Assembly (NCBI RefSeq): GCF_035594125.1
Contig: NC_087157.1
Location: 5,107,501 to 5,171,500 of the forward strand
Reading direction: 5' to 3'
DNA length: 64,000 nucleotides
Origin: Scylla paramamosain
Lineage: Eukaryota > Arthropoda > Malacostraca > Decapoda > Portunidae
Below the pieces are notes generated by a model that did no database searches, was not told the origin of the DNA, and saw only the letters and a program-made list of their open reading frames with translations. Below are positions 15,254 through 32,337 of this stretch, piece after piece; position 1 is the first letter of the stretch, and each line of letters starts with the position of its first letter. The position numbers and the translations under genes were made by a program.

Positions 15254-16576
15254 GAGTACGGCGGAGTTGGTGGTGAAGGAAAATGCAGAGCGAAGCAGTA
15301 CTACTTTACTTTAAAAATTCAATACAATCTTCTTCGGAAAGAATATTCTCTACATGAAAAACCGTAATATATTAAAGAAAAGAATATTAGCACCCAGCCA
15401 GAGTTCCTATACCAAAACTTCGCGATTATGTGGCAAGCGGATTTTGACGAACGATCCACCGTGAGCTATGCCACTCCCATTGCTGGAACACACCCCATAC
15501 ATTCCTGAACATTCTTTTTTGATGGACTCATTACGATCCCTTTTCTTATCACGCCACTCTAAACAATAGCAAGATCTGAAGGAGGACTGGGACTCCAACC
15601 TACCTCCAAAACAAGTTAGCTACAAGTTCATCTCTCATAAGATGGCCATTATTTTTCATTTAAGCTGATTTTGATCTGAACGAATTCCGAGAGAGTGACA
15701 TTACCAGAGACGCGTTCCTTGTTGTACTGTATCGTGTTTCTCGGTGATCGTCTCTCAGGAGTCAACAGAAAGGGAGAGTCCGCAGCAATACGTGAATTTT
15801 TGTCTTCAATTCTGGTATTACTTTTGGAGGAAAAGGAGGAGGAGGAGGAGGAGGAGGATGAAAAATCGACAAACTTGAAAGAAAGAATGAAAGAGAGAGA
15901 AAAAGAAGCAGAGACGAAAATAGCACAATACAATAAACAAGGTGAAAGAATGATACAATAAAGCCTCTTACAAATGTAACAGAAACAGAATACCAAACCA
16001 ATATGAGGAAATCTGATAACTTACGGAATAGGAATACATAAACATTACGGCTGCAGGAAGACAGACAGGAAGCGCAAAGTGTAAACAGTTTGAAAGAAAA
16101 AGTGAACAAGTGTGAATGAATTATGAAAGAATGAGGCAAGCTATGCAATGTGCAATATAAGAATAAAAGAATAGCCTTAACTTTACATCTTGCAGCAACA
16201 TTCAAGTATCAGTATTACAAATCGCGTAAAAAAAAAAAAAAAGATAAGTTCGGGACAAAATATAACAAAATAAAAGAGACAAAGAGAGAGAAAAAAAAGC
16301 TAAAAACATGATAGCTTCAAGCAAAGAAAGAAATACATGTTACGAAAGGAGAAATACAGATATACGTATACATAACCTGGCAGACACAAGCAAGGGATAA
16401 ACAAAATGCGAGCGAAGGGAAAGAAACAAAATGAAATACCAGAATAAATAACGAAAAAAAACGTGACAGTCTTTCGAACAAGAAGAGATAAACTTTACGG
16501 AGAAAGGATTGCAAAGAAAACGCAATAACAGTGAAGAAAGAAAAGGAGGGGACAAGCTGCATACAAAAAGAAGGGA
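15254..16576. other. A-rich unique DNA, no gene seen
   Basis: A-rich on the plus strand, with a short (GGA)7 near 15836 and poly-A near 16228. The long minus-strand frames reflect T-rich codons. Confidence 0.55.
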
Positions 16577-16750
<174 letters not shown>

Positions 16751-16913
16751 GGTACAAAATAGAAACGATGAAAAAAATGTGTATCCAGTTATAAAACAAC
16801 AAATATAAAACGTGCACCATCCATAAAATAGAGACGAGTGAATAAAATATGGATGTGAAGGAAAGAGACACTGAGGAAACAAGGCAAGCAATAAACATGT
16901 AGGAGGAAGAGGA

Positions 16914-16990
16914 GGAGGAAGGATGGAGGAAGGATGGAAGAAGGATGGAGGAAGGACGGAAGAAGGATGGAGGAAAGATGGAGGAAGGAT
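16914..16990. repeat. 11-bp minisatellite, seven units
   Basis: Seven head-to-tail units of GGAGGAAGGAT with single-base variants (GGAAGAAGGAT, GGAGGAAGGAC, GGAGGAAAGAT) occupy exactly 77 bp. Confidence 0.9.
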
Positions 16991-17116
16991 GGAAATAACA
17001 GAACTGTGAGAAAGAAGATAATGGATTAAGATAAAGACCCAAATCCTTAGAAATATGAGAGGAAGGAAAGGAAAATAAAAGACAGGAGCCACTGAACGAG
17101 AACCAAGGTAAATACG

Positions 17117-19082
<1,966 letters not shown>

Positions 19083-19215
19083 CTGTAGATGGGCTCCTTG
19101 TTGCCGTTCCTGTACCACAGCACCACGTACACCATGTCTGAGGCCTCGATGTTTCCCACCACGCAGGGCAGTACCGCCTCCCGCCCCGCAACGGCCTCCA
19201 CTCGCTGCCTCACAC
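19083..19215 (-). CDS. internal exon of a Sidestep-like Ig-domain protein
   Basis: On the minus strand a pyrimidine tract and CAG acceptor (cttttttctcgtgcag) precede 133 bp of open frame, and a strong donor, AG|GTGAGA, follows. The exon begins in phase 1 and ends in phase 2, giving 43 whole codons. The peptide starts VRQRVEAVAGREAVLPC and ends VVLWYRNGNKEPIY. The Cys in LPC (residue 17) fits the B-strand cysteine of an Ig V-set domain, and the Trp in VLW (33) is the core tryptophan of strand C. The spacing and the VLWYR...PIY ending are typical of the first Ig domain of Sidestep (Side) proteins, which are surface ligands guiding arthropod motor axons and partners of Beat receptors. Third codon positions are strongly G/C, unlike the flanks. 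The rest of the domain, including its second cysteine, must be on an exon at lower coordinates, and none was recognised here. Another V-set adhesion protein is the main alternative. Confidence 0.8.
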
Positions 19216-19261
19216 CTGCACGAGAAAAAAGTGTATAGTTATATGTATGTGTATTGCACTG

Positions 19262-19312
19262 TTTTTCTTATAATAACGGGTTTGTTTTTTTCTTATAATA
19301 ACGGGTTTGTTT
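19262..19312. repeat. 25-bp perfect tandem duplication
   Basis: The unit ttcttataataacgggttt plus a T-rich end occurs twice with a period of 25 bp. It lies 47 bp beyond the Ig exon acceptor, inside the upstream intron. Confidence 0.9.
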
Positions 19313-19466
19313 TGTATATCTATGTTTTTTCTTTTTTTTTCCGTTGCCAGCTTCTGATACGAGTTGAGAACGCATGAATAGACATTCGAATAAAAAAAGA
19401 TGAAACAAGTAGGAAATATTATGTTGCGTAAGTATAAATATCCATAAATACAAAAATGGAGAGCAT

Positions 19467-19620
19467 GAACTATAGAACACACAGCAAAAATTCATATATA
19501 GAAATACGAAACAAATATGAAATTCTATGGAACAAACACCTCAAAATTCATATATGGAAAAGGAAGCCGCAAAAATATGTGACAAAGTCTATGGAATATG
19601 CGCATAAAAGTCTACAAAAA
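19467..19620. repeat. AT-rich tandem repeat, period about 55-64 bp
   Basis: ctatagaacacac at 19470, ctatggaacaaac at 19525 and ctatggaatatgc at 19589 head three diverged units. Two of these also share aaaattcatatat(a/g)ga. Confidence 0.55.
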
Positions 19621-20000
19621 TACAATTAAACATATTTTCGATAAAGAACAACAAATAAATAAGCAAAGTGAAACAAATAAACAGATAAATAAATAAACAA
19701 ACAAACAAACAAATATAAAAAGAAACGAAACAAGTATGAAGAAAAAAATGTCCTTCAAATAGACACATCAAAACTAAAAACAATAAAACAAAACAACAAC
19801 AGAAAAATAAGAGACTGGAAACTTATGCTAATTACCCTCTGCTTTATGACGATTAATTTCAGTCTAATTAGTGTTTCAAAAGTAAGAAAACGACCCTCTT
19901 GTCAACAACTCCTCGGCAATTAGAATGTAACATGAAAGCGCTGTTGCAAACCCTCTAATTTGTATACCGTGTTTCCTGGAGCAGACCACCTGACGTTAAG

Positions 20001-20454
<454 letters not shown>

Positions 20455-20725
20455 GCAACGTGTTCTCCTTCGGTACGACATGCAGTGTTTCCGGATCATT
20501 GGCGAAGAACAAGGAAAGCAACTCAAGAAAGAAAGTCTGCCACAATGAGGAGGGAATCGCGGAGAACGAAGCAGACCAGGCAGGAATAAAAACTGCCCGA
20601 CATGAAAGCAAACCTGTGTACGCAGCGGGAGACTCTGGCCCACAAATCAGAGCCAGCAAGGAACACACAGAGAAATTGAGAGAAAAAGAGAGAGTGTGTG
20701 ATATAAAAGAATAAAAAAACATGTC

Positions 20726-20833
<108 letters not shown>

Positions 20834-21296
20834 CAATATACTCAGAAGATTCATTAAAAGAAAAAAAAAAAGGAAACGACTTTTTCACCTCATAAAAAAA
20901 TAACGTAAGAAAAAAAAGAAAAAAGAAAAACAGGCAGACTATTAAGAAAAGAAAAGAAAAAAACAACGCAATGGAAAACGAGAAAGAAATTAAGAAAAAA
21001 AAATCTAAACACTACTCAATAAATTCGTACAAATAGAACAGAAAATGGAAAGAGCTTTACATTCTCCTCCAAAAAATGAATATGATAAAAACATGCTTTT
21101 CTAAAATAACCTTATGGAAATGTCCTGTAATATGCATAATCACATGTACATAAAACTGAAACATGAGTCAGACATTGAAAAAAATATTGTGTGTTCACCT
21201 CAATACGTATTTATGTAAAAGAAAGTGTGAGAAAAAAAAATGTACCAGCTCAAAATGATAGAAAATAACACATCATTCATATATGTAGGCAAAAAA

Positions 21297-21416
21297 ATAA
21301 ATAAATAAATAAATAAATAAAAAAAAATAAGTGTGATAAAAAAAGACATTGAACTTAAAAGATACTAATGAATGAAGAAAGGAAATAAAAATCAATGACA
21401 TCAAAATACACACACA

Positions 21417-21478
<62 letters not shown>
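21297..21478. repeat. (AAAT)n and (CA)n
   Basis: Short AAAT array at 21297-21330 and (CA)35, with one early interruption, at 21409-21478. Confidence 0.9.
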
Positions 21479-21480
<2 letters not shown>

Positions 21481-21830
21481 ACAAGACAAACACACAAAAC
21501 AGACACATTATCATAAGGTCCTCACTCCCCCAACTAAAAAAAACAACAATAACATTATCCTACAAATAACAAAACAACAATAAACGTAGATAGATTTGTG
21601 TAGGTCCGCCCAAAATGAGATTTCTCCCCCACTCCACCACCCATCCACCCCATCTACTCCACCTCCACGGCAATAATGGTTCTGGGAAAGGTGGACCAGG
21701 TGGACTGCCTACCTGCGCCACCTCTCTTCCACCTCCCCTCCCTCCCCTTTCAATGACACTCACCTCTCACCTTTCACGGGACGGACAGAGGAAGGGTAAA
21801 AAGATGGAGGGAGGGAGAGGGACGAATAAA

Positions 21831-22453
<623 letters not shown>

Positions 22454-22597
22454 TTGTTTGAATAAAATCCCGGGGTGAACACACACACAAAAAAATAAAT
22501 AAATAAATAAAATAAAATAAATAAACAAGTAAACAAATTCTTCAGCTGAACACAAGAAGTTCAGTTAAGAGGAACCACTGACCAAGGGAGGAAACAG

Positions 22598-22888
22598 GAG
22601 GAGGAGGAGGAGGAGGAGGAGGAGGAGGAGGAGGAGGAGGAGGAGGAGGAGGAGGAGGAGGAGGAGGAGGAGGAGGAGGAGGAGGAATAATGGAGGCAGG
22701 AGGGAGAGAAAAGAGCGAGGAGAGGAAATGGATCGGAGGAGAAAGAGGAAGAAGAGGAAAGGGACAAGAAGAGCAAGAGAAGGAAAAAGGAGGAGGAGGA
22801 GGAAGAGGAGGAGGAGGAGGAGGAGGAGGAGGAGGAGGAGGAGGAGGAGGAGGAGGAGGAGGAGGAGGAGGAGGAGGAGGAGGAGGAG

Positions 22889-22967
<79 letters not shown>
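22598..22967. repeat. two (GGA)n tracts and (GA)n
   Basis: (GGA)n at 22598-22685 and 22790-22888, then (GA)n at 22892-22967. All purines lie on the plus strand. Confidence 0.95.
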
Positions 22968-22972
<5 letters not shown>

Positions 22973-23049
22973 TCCTTTCCTCGTTCTTGTCTTTCTGGGT
23001 CTCAAAGTAAACATATAAAACAAAATGGAATGCCGAATATACGAATAAT

Positions 23050-23392
<343 letters not shown>

Positions 23393-23629
23393 AAACAAAC
23401 AGGGGAAGAGGAAAAAGAAATGGAGGAGGAAAGGAAGAAAAGGAGAATGTGGGAAATACAGAAGGAGGATGATAAACAAAAGCAGGAGAAACAAAAGTAG
23501 GAGAGGAAAAAGAAGGAAGAAGAAGAATAAAGAAATATAATAGTTTATCTCGAGAAAATACGCCACACGTTCCGTTTTCTTTCTTGAAATCTACTAATTT
23601 TCGCCACAATTGGTCTTCAGTTTTTTCTT

Positions 23630-23632
<3 letters not shown>

Positions 23633-23724
<92 letters not shown>

Positions 23725-23834
23725 GTCAGTGTTTCCTCGATTTGCTGCTCTCATTAACTCTTTTTTTCTTTTTTCCAGGTTTTCTCATATCTTCTAATTC
23801 ATTAACGCACTGATGACTCGTATTTTTCTAGCCC

Positions 23835-23911
<77 letters not shown>
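23633..23911. repeat. two (CT)n tracts
   Basis: (TC)n at 23633-23722 and 23838-23911. Purine tracts at 20-23.4 kb switch strand here. Confidence 0.95.
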
Positions 23912-23914
<3 letters not shown>

Positions 23915-23999
23915 CCCTATTGATCACCTTCCTCGTATCTCCTTCAGCTCCTTCATGCCTTCATTTTACCTCCTCTCTTCTTCCTCCGCATGCTCCATC

Positions 24000-24764
24000 T
24001 TTCCTCGCATCCATCCGTCTATTCTCCTCCTTCCCCTACTCCTGTTTTTCTTCTCCTCAACTCCTGCCATTCTTTTTGTTCCTCCCGCTCTCCATCCTTT
24101 CGCTTCCCCTTCTCTTTATAGCCTCCTTTCTTCTGAATTTTCCTCCGTTACTCCTCCTTCCCAGTCTCGTCCTCCTTGTCGTCGTCCTCCTCCTCCTTCA
24201 TGTCCTTGTCTGTCTCTTCATGTCCATCATCCTCTCGGTCCTCCATCTCACACCTCTCTTCCTGTTTATAATTCACCATATCCTTCTCCTCCTCCTCCTC
24301 CTCCTCCTCCTCCATCACCATTTACTTGCACTACTACCCATCTTCGTTCACCTCCCCTTCCTCTCTTCTCTCTTCTAGTCTCCTCTTCCTTCTCTTCCTT
24401 CTCCCTCCTCCTCCTGCGTGCCAAGGTAAGTCTCTTCCAGGCTGAGAACTTGGCAAACTCTCCTCCCCTTTCCACCTCGATGATCAAGAAACTTTTAAGT
24501 CACTACCACTCTATGAAGAGAAATCTGGTTCACCATCAAAGGGGGATTTAACCTACTCATTACACCATCTTCTTTTCGCCCCACTTCCTTCTAGCGTGAG
24601 GGAGCGAGACGCGAGATGTGTTAGTGAGGAAGGCGAGACAATGAAGAGGAGGTGTGTCTCGTCTGAATGGCAGGGAAGATTCCACCTCAAGTAATTAAAT
24701 CAGATTGAGACAGATTACAGGTGAGGTTTTTCATCTGTCTGTGAAAGGATGTGAAGTGAAGTGA

Positions 24765-24767
<3 letters not shown>
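24000..24767. other. pyrimidine-rich then unique DNA
   Basis: C/T-rich to about 24420 with (CTC)8 near 24290. A CCAAG|GTAAGT donor-like site lies at 24424. No gene recognised. Confidence 0.5.
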
Positions 24768-24825
<58 letters not shown>

Positions 24826-24884
24826 GTTGCCATCTCATTTTTCGTTTACAAATTCAAATATCGACTATGGTTTTGTCATCAGGC

Positions 24885-24957
<73 letters not shown>
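24768..24957. repeat. convergent (GT)n and (CA)n
   Basis: (GT)28 at 24768-24823 and (CA)35 at 24887-24957, separated by 63 bp: a potential hairpin. Confidence 0.95.
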
Positions 24958-24960
<3 letters not shown>

Positions 24961-25516
24961 GCTTATATACATACACACATACACTTTAGCATTATATTCT
25001 TCCCTGCCGCTGGTCGCTTCGGAAATCCATACTTGAGGTCACTGCTTATATTCACTGCCAACTTGAACGAGTCCTGAACCGGCTTAGCCCAACCTCCTCT
25101 GATCCTCTCAATAAAACACACCACCACTTGATATTGTAACAGGCATCCTTTGAACATAACAGTGATAAACAAAGGAAAGTCGAACACTAATACAGACAAA
25201 CTCACGGTGCTGAATTTAAAACACTAGAAAAACTTACAAGAAAAGACAAAGAATCATTAGGGATTATAATAAAGGATTAGTTGTCACCACATAATGCGCA
25301 ATGGGTAGGTGAATACAGTGCACACACAAAACCTACACTGAATGAAGGGGATTTGTAAACGTCTATCTACAGCATGCTATGGAGGTGGGAAGGTGCTAAG
25401 ACGGCACCAAGGCTACCGTCTCTCTGTGTGCCTGCCTGCCTAACGTGCCTCATGAATACCTCAGCACCAGACCAATCGATCGTGCTGATGATAATGACGA
25501 TATTACAGGGATGACA

Positions 25517-25757
<241 letters not shown>

Positions 25758-25978
25758 ACACCTCTCCTTTTCGATAACACTGTTTGAGTTACTGATGGCG
25801 AGAAGACGTGTAATGTTTACTGTCTCTGGCTACAACCACAGGAGGAGGAGGAGGAGGAGGAAGAGGAGGACAATACGTAAGAAATGGAGCCACTTCCGTG
25901 TATATTTAAGCAACACTTCCCCACTTCGTTTTCTAGTAAGTGAGAGAATGAGACGCGGCAATCAATGGTCAGAAGGTG

Positions 25979-26330
25979 CTGGAGGAGGAGGAGGAGGAGG
26001 AGGAGGAGGAAGGGTTACGTGGATGGGTAGATGGCAGTACAAGAGGAAGGAGGGAAGAAAATGAGGAAGGAAAGAAGGATAATGAAAGGAAGGTAGAAAG
26101 TAAACAATGAAAACAAAAGAAAGAAGGGAGAAAGGAACGAAGGAAGGAAAGAAAGAAATAATAAGTGAAAGAAAGAAAAATAGGAAAGAAGGAAGGAAAG
26201 AAATGGAAGGCAAGATAGGAAGGAACAAAGGAAAGAAGGAAGGAAAGGAAGGAAAGGGAGGAAGAAACAAAGAAAAGAAGGAAGGCACGAAGGAAGGCAC
26301 GAAGGAAGCGAAGCAAGTGAAGCAGGATGG
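25979..26330. repeat. (GGA)n and degenerate GAAGG/GAAA purine tract
   Basis: (GGA)10 at 25979-26010, then about 290 bp of imperfect GGAAGAAA-type units with all purines on the plus strand. Confidence 0.8.
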
Positions 26331-27016
26331 AAGGAATGTGGCAAATTATGTTACAGCATGCATCTTATAGAAAAAAAAAAAAATACAAGAAAAATATGAG
26401 GAGGGAGAAAACAAGCGAGCCGTGAACATAACTGCTTCCTGACACATTACTGCAAAACTAATAATATGGCGTGAAATATTCTGCCGCCCAGACGCTACGT
26501 TGGCCCGCACTAATAATGCAGTTTGGAAAAAGAATAATGGTGGAAAAGTTAAACAGTTAAGAAGAAAAAAAAAGGGAAAAAGATAACCACTTAGGCGGTG
26601 AAAGAAAAAAATAAATAAATAAACTGTAAGTAAAATTTTTAGCTGCCACATATTAGGAGAGTTTTAAGTTTAAGCAGAGTTAATAATGAACAAAGAAAAA
26701 CAACGAGTAAATATAATAAGCAAAAAAAAGATGATTATGAGCACAAACACGCCCTAAAAAAAAATTAAATAAATAAATAAAATAACGGAGAAAACAAGGA
26801 ATAAGAGAGACTAAATATCAAAGTATATGATTAAAAAAAAAAAAAACAGGTAAAAATAGTGAAATAAAAATAAATATTTCTTCGAAAGTGGCGAACAAAA
26901 ATGGAGTAAAAAGCTGTGGGGTTAATAACACGGTGAGTAAGCAGCGCTCACCTCCCTTCAAGTCTCACGGTCATTAGTGAAGCCCTGAATTTCCCTTCCT
27001 CTATTTTTCCTACCCG

Positions 27017-27020
<4 letters not shown>

Positions 27021-27100
<80 letters not shown>
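27021..27100. repeat. (CT)n tract
   Basis: 40 pure CT units at the edge of a GC-rich segment. Confidence 0.95.
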
Positions 27101-27103
<3 letters not shown>

Positions 27104-28995
27104 CCTTTCCCGACGCAGCGGAGGCATTTCGCAAGAGATTACAGGAAGGAGAATCGGGACAACCACCGCCATCCTGCCACAGCCTAAGCGACGGGATACC
27201 CACCACAATAATCATGGCGGCAGCGGCGGCGGGGGCGGTGGTGGTGGTGGCGCCGGTGGTAGTGATGGTGGTGGTGGTGGTGGTTGCCTTTTTTGGTCTG
27301 TGTTGCTGTAGCGGCATGAACAGCAGCAGCAGCAGCAGCACAAAGAAGTCAATCGAGTGTGAGGAAGCTGTAGTGGTGGAGTGCACGCGGCGGCGGGGAG
27401 GCGGGGAGTGGAGGCGGCGAAGTGGCAGCAAAGAGAGCAGAGGGAGGCTGCGTTGGCGTGGATGGTGCAGCAGGTGTGAAAATACGTGTGGTGAGGTGCA
27501 CGCAGGTGGTGGTGAGTGTTGGCTGTGGGAGGAGAGCGTGGGGTCCCTTGGTGGAGTGTGCGTGGGCTCAGGACGACGCCTGACTCTTTCTGTTCTGTCT
27601 TTCTTTGTCTGCTCCCTCTCATTTGTGCTCTTTGGGAGGAGGACATGCAGGGAGAAAGAATGAAGGCGAACCTGGAAAAGTATGTGAAGGGTGAGCGTGT
27701 TTTTAAAGCAGAGTGAGGGAGCGGCTGTGTGCGGCAGGGATGGTGGGACCCGGCACGTGGTAGGTGGGATATTCGCCCACAGGTGACTTTGTGTAAATAT
27801 GTAAGTCAAGAGTGTTCACATGGACACAGCGGCAGGAGGTTTAATGCCGCGCTGAGAGCAGGATCATCGCAATGCCACATCGAATAAAAGCACGGGCGAT
27901 GAAGTGATAAAACACTGCTTCAATCCTTGACAATTTCACCTCAAAAGACAGTCTTTCAGTCTCAACATAGACGGAAAATAGAACATATCGGAAGCCAGTA
28001 GACCTACACAATGACAGTCCTTGTACACCTATCACCTCTCTTCATTAATTTGTCTTATGGTCTCACACAGGTTGTACACCAGTTATCCACCGTTGCAACT
28101 CCCCAGTACACGGTTTAGTTATTCTGCCACAACAGGAACACACAATGGCAAGCTCACCTGGTACTGCCCACTGCTACTGATGGCGTAAACACTGTGCTTG
28201 AGTAAGACTTGTTAGTATTCCTGTGATGGTAACGAACTCGTGTGTGCGCCTTTGGAGCGACACTTTTGTTGATGAAAGGAAAGTAACACAAGCTGAGCGA
28301 TTCGATTCATCAGCTCTTGGTGTTGGGGCTTTGTGTGCGTCAGTGATGATGTACACGGGGAGCAAAAAGAGAAGAATGATGATGAGTGGTAACAATGACA
28401 ACGACGACGAAAACACAAAGGAAAAACGAAGCTGCTTCTTCGTGATAAGCTACGTACATTGTCTAATCTAAAACAAGCGATGAAGGATAGCAAAAACGAA
28501 AGGTAACAATGACGGCGATGCGGATGATAAAAGCAAGAGTAATGATAACGAGGAGAGTGAAACAACGTCCTCACTTCATCAGATCAAAAGTTTAGTCAAA
28601 GTGTACCAACTTGAACGTAACATGAAGCATTACTACCCCAATTTGCAGCAGCACGCGGGGAGGAGGCAAGGCAGGGGTGGCGGGAGAGCCTGACGAGACA
28701 AGGAGTGGAGTGGTCGATAAAGATTTAATGCCAACACACCGCGGTCTAGTTAGGCGGCGTGCAAAGCGTCAGCAAAGAGCGAGTCGAACACAAAGCCTTC
28801 GCCTGAGAGAGTGCAAGGCAAAGTTACGACAGAGGCACGAGAGGTCATTAGGTGGGAGTTGTAATTATGTGGGTAGCAGGTAAGTCTTCCCGGAACGAGG
28901 AGCTCTCAGGCCCGTGCAGTGAGGCGCTAATCATGAAGCAAAGGGTCTGTTGGAGTGTATTGTTAGCCTGTACGCTTCATTTGTTAGATCAATGG

Positions 28996-28999
<4 letters not shown>
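27101..28999. other. GC-rich segment followed by unique DNA
   Basis: 27110-27560 is GC-rich with GGC, GGT and AGC triplets. A plus-strand frame there begins with Ala and Val runs that mimic a membrane anchor, most likely low-complexity DNA. A plus frame at 28677-28883 ends at a consensus donor, AGCAG|GTAAGTC (28879/28880). Confidence 0.45.
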
Positions 29000-29091
<92 letters not shown>

Positions 29092-29223
29092 GCCTCTTTT
29101 TTAGATTTTTTTTTCAGGTAGATTAATGGATTAAATAATCTAGTAAACTATGCACATTATTACTCACACAAAACGAAATTATTGAAAAAAAAATAAACAC
29201 TCTTTCAGTCAACATTACCCACC

Positions 29224-29308
<85 letters not shown>
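29000..29308. repeat. convergent (GT)n and (CCCA)n-(CA)n
   Basis: (GT)45 at 29000-29089, then 140 bp later four CCCA units and (CA)38 at 29231-29308. Confidence 0.95.
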
Positions 29309-29309
<1 letters not shown>

Positions 29310-29440
29310 GCATCTGTGTCAAGAAGAGCCCTCCTCCCAAAAAATAAATCCCTGTCCCCGTCCCTTGCCTCCCCCGCGAAGCCAGTCTGGAAGGTCAAAC
29401 TGGAAAAATAGATCTGGAAGGGATGCGAAAAGTTAAATGA

Positions 29441-29770
29441 AGGAGGAGGAGGAGGAGGAGGAGGAGGAGGAGGAGGAGGAGGAGGAGGAGGAGGAGGAGG
29501 AGGAGGAGGAGGAGAAGGAGGAGGAGGAGGAGGAGGAGGAGGAAAAAAGGACGACATGCAGGAAATTTACGTAAAAGCGAAATTAATGTAAAAAAAAACA
29601 GCAGCAGGAACAGCAGGGGCAGCAGGAGTAGCAGGAGAACCAGTAGCAGTAGTAGTAGTAGTAGTAGTAGTAAAACTAGTAACGAGTATTGCTATTGCTG
29701 TGATGATGATGGTGGTGGTAGTGGTGGTGGTGGTGGTGGTGGTGGTGGTGGTGGAGGTGGTGGTGATAAA
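29441..29770. repeat. (GGA)n, (GTA)n and (GGT)n
   Basis: (GGA)n with one GAA at 29441-29542, AGCAGG units at 29598-29640, (GTA)n at 29645-29673 and (GGT)n at 29711-29764. Confidence 0.9.
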
Positions 29771-30190
29771 GAAAGAAGTAGTGAAGGTTGGCGATGGTCA
29801 CATACTAAAAAAAATATATACACAAATAAATAAAAAAAAAAGCTGAGATCGACCAGTATGCACGAATAGTTTTGTGTAGTGGCTGCTCCTCTTTAACTAC
29901 TAGAACCTTGAAATTTGGTGCACGCGTAGCTGAGCAAGCCAGCGCGGCCTGAGGCATGGCGTGACCTTAGCGCCGCGGCCACCGATGGAAAAAGGAAACT
30001 ACATCGGACATTCTGCACTAAATATGCTCTCCTCGCCCCTTGACGCCGCACCACCACACCACCTTCAAGGAGATACTGGGGCGACTCAACCTGTCATAGC
30101 GCCACCACAGTCAGCTCAAGACTAACCTAACCTAAAGCAACCTGATCATTAAACATCTGGAGTTGCAAGAATCAGGTCAGATTTAATGCT

Positions 30191-30350
30191 CTTATCTCTC
30201 ATCACGACTATTTTTAAAGGTCACAAGAGATGATTAGTCTGGTTTTCAAGAGTGCTTCTCCTGTTAATAATGTAGCGGTCTTGTTAATCAGTCACTAGAA
30301 TTATACAGTCATAAAAATCCCTTTAACTTCAACTATAGGCTTTTGAAAGT
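30191..30350 (+). repeat. dispersed repeat family, copy C
   Basis: Begins ctctcatcacgactattttt and ends at ataggcttttgaaa. It is the copy closest to copy A and links the A and B/D versions. Confidence 0.6.
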
Positions 30351-30716
30351 AGTCGGTAATCGGAGTTTCAGAATATGTTTTTTTTTGGCCTACACGTGGT
30401 ACTGCTTGTATAAAAATATGCCTAAATACATCTATCATCCATATCTAATCTTGTTTTAAATTTCCATAAAAAGCTACTGAAAACCTGATTACTGAGTCTA
30501 TTGCAATCACCTACCACTGTATTTGAGTGAATGTCCTCCTACATCACACACGAACCAAAGCAATAATCAAACTTGTTGTTGAACTTCCTCAATCAGCACC
30601 ACTTTCATCATCGCCATTTCAATTATTGTATTCAGTCTTAATCTATGTTGCGGTGCCATTAAAACAATCAACTGCACAATCAACTTTAATCTATCCAGCA
30701 CGAAACATAAAGGATA

Positions 30717-30823
30717 ACAAGCAAGCAAGCAAACAAACAAATAAACAAGCAAGCAAACAAATAAACAAGCAAGCAAACATCCACACACCCACTCAGTCAC
30801 ACATTCACATACCCCCCACCACG

Positions 30824-30878
<55 letters not shown>
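30717..30878. repeat. (AAGC/AAAC/AAAT)n and (CA)n
   Basis: Tetranucleotides GCAA, ACAA and ATAA mixed at 30717-30780, then (CA)27 at 30826-30878. Confidence 0.9.
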
Positions 30879-30881
<3 letters not shown>

Positions 30882-31016
30882 ATGATGTATTTCTCCCTTT
30901 GCTTGTCACCATTTTGCCGCAAATTCCAAGATATTACTTGAATCGAGCCACTTCGCATCCGGTACCGGTATCAGTGGGCCGTGAATAACAAGCAGTGTTG
31001 AGTGTGGGTGCTAGAC

Positions 31017-31241
31017 TGCTACTGCTGCTGCTGCTGCTGCTGCTGCTGTTGGTGCTGGTGCCTACCAAGTGACGCAATCCGAATATGTAAACAAGTAATT
31101 CAGTTCAGAAGGGAAATCAGATTTAACCTTGAAAAAGAATGAGATGCATAATAATGATGACAACGATTCTGATGATGATGATGAACATGATAAGTGACGA
31201 TGATAATAATTAAATTTATGACGGTAATAATAATAATAATA

Positions 31242-31306
<65 letters not shown>

Positions 31307-31319
31307 TAATAATAATAAT
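31017..31319. repeat. (CTG)n and (AAT)n
   Basis: CTG units at 31017-31050 and nearly pure (AAT)n at 31233-31319. Confidence 0.9.
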
Positions 31320-31552
31320 GTTACACGACTCCTATAGAAAAGAACAAGGAATACAAACCGTTAATGAGTATCATATAAACAATAGAAAAAAATAACAAAC
31401 TCCCATGTTTCTATTTATTATAAAAAATAGCACCGAAAAACGTATTTGTTTGAACATTTTTTTTGCGTCATAATAATGCATAAAGGGTCTGATATAATGA
31501 AATATATCCTGTTCATGAGCTCAAAAATGCAGCAACAGCGACGAAATTTTTC

Positions 31553-32285
<733 letters not shown>

Positions 32286-32337
32286 CACAAACAGAAAAAA
32301 TAATGATGATGAGAAAGCAGAGTTCACAATAAAACAG

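Noticed and set aside
27214..27663. 149-codon plus-strand ORF with an Ala/Val hydrophobic start
   Set aside because: The hydrophobic stretch comes from GCG/GTG triplet repeats in GC-rich DNA, and the rest has no recognisable domain. The opposite strand is open too.
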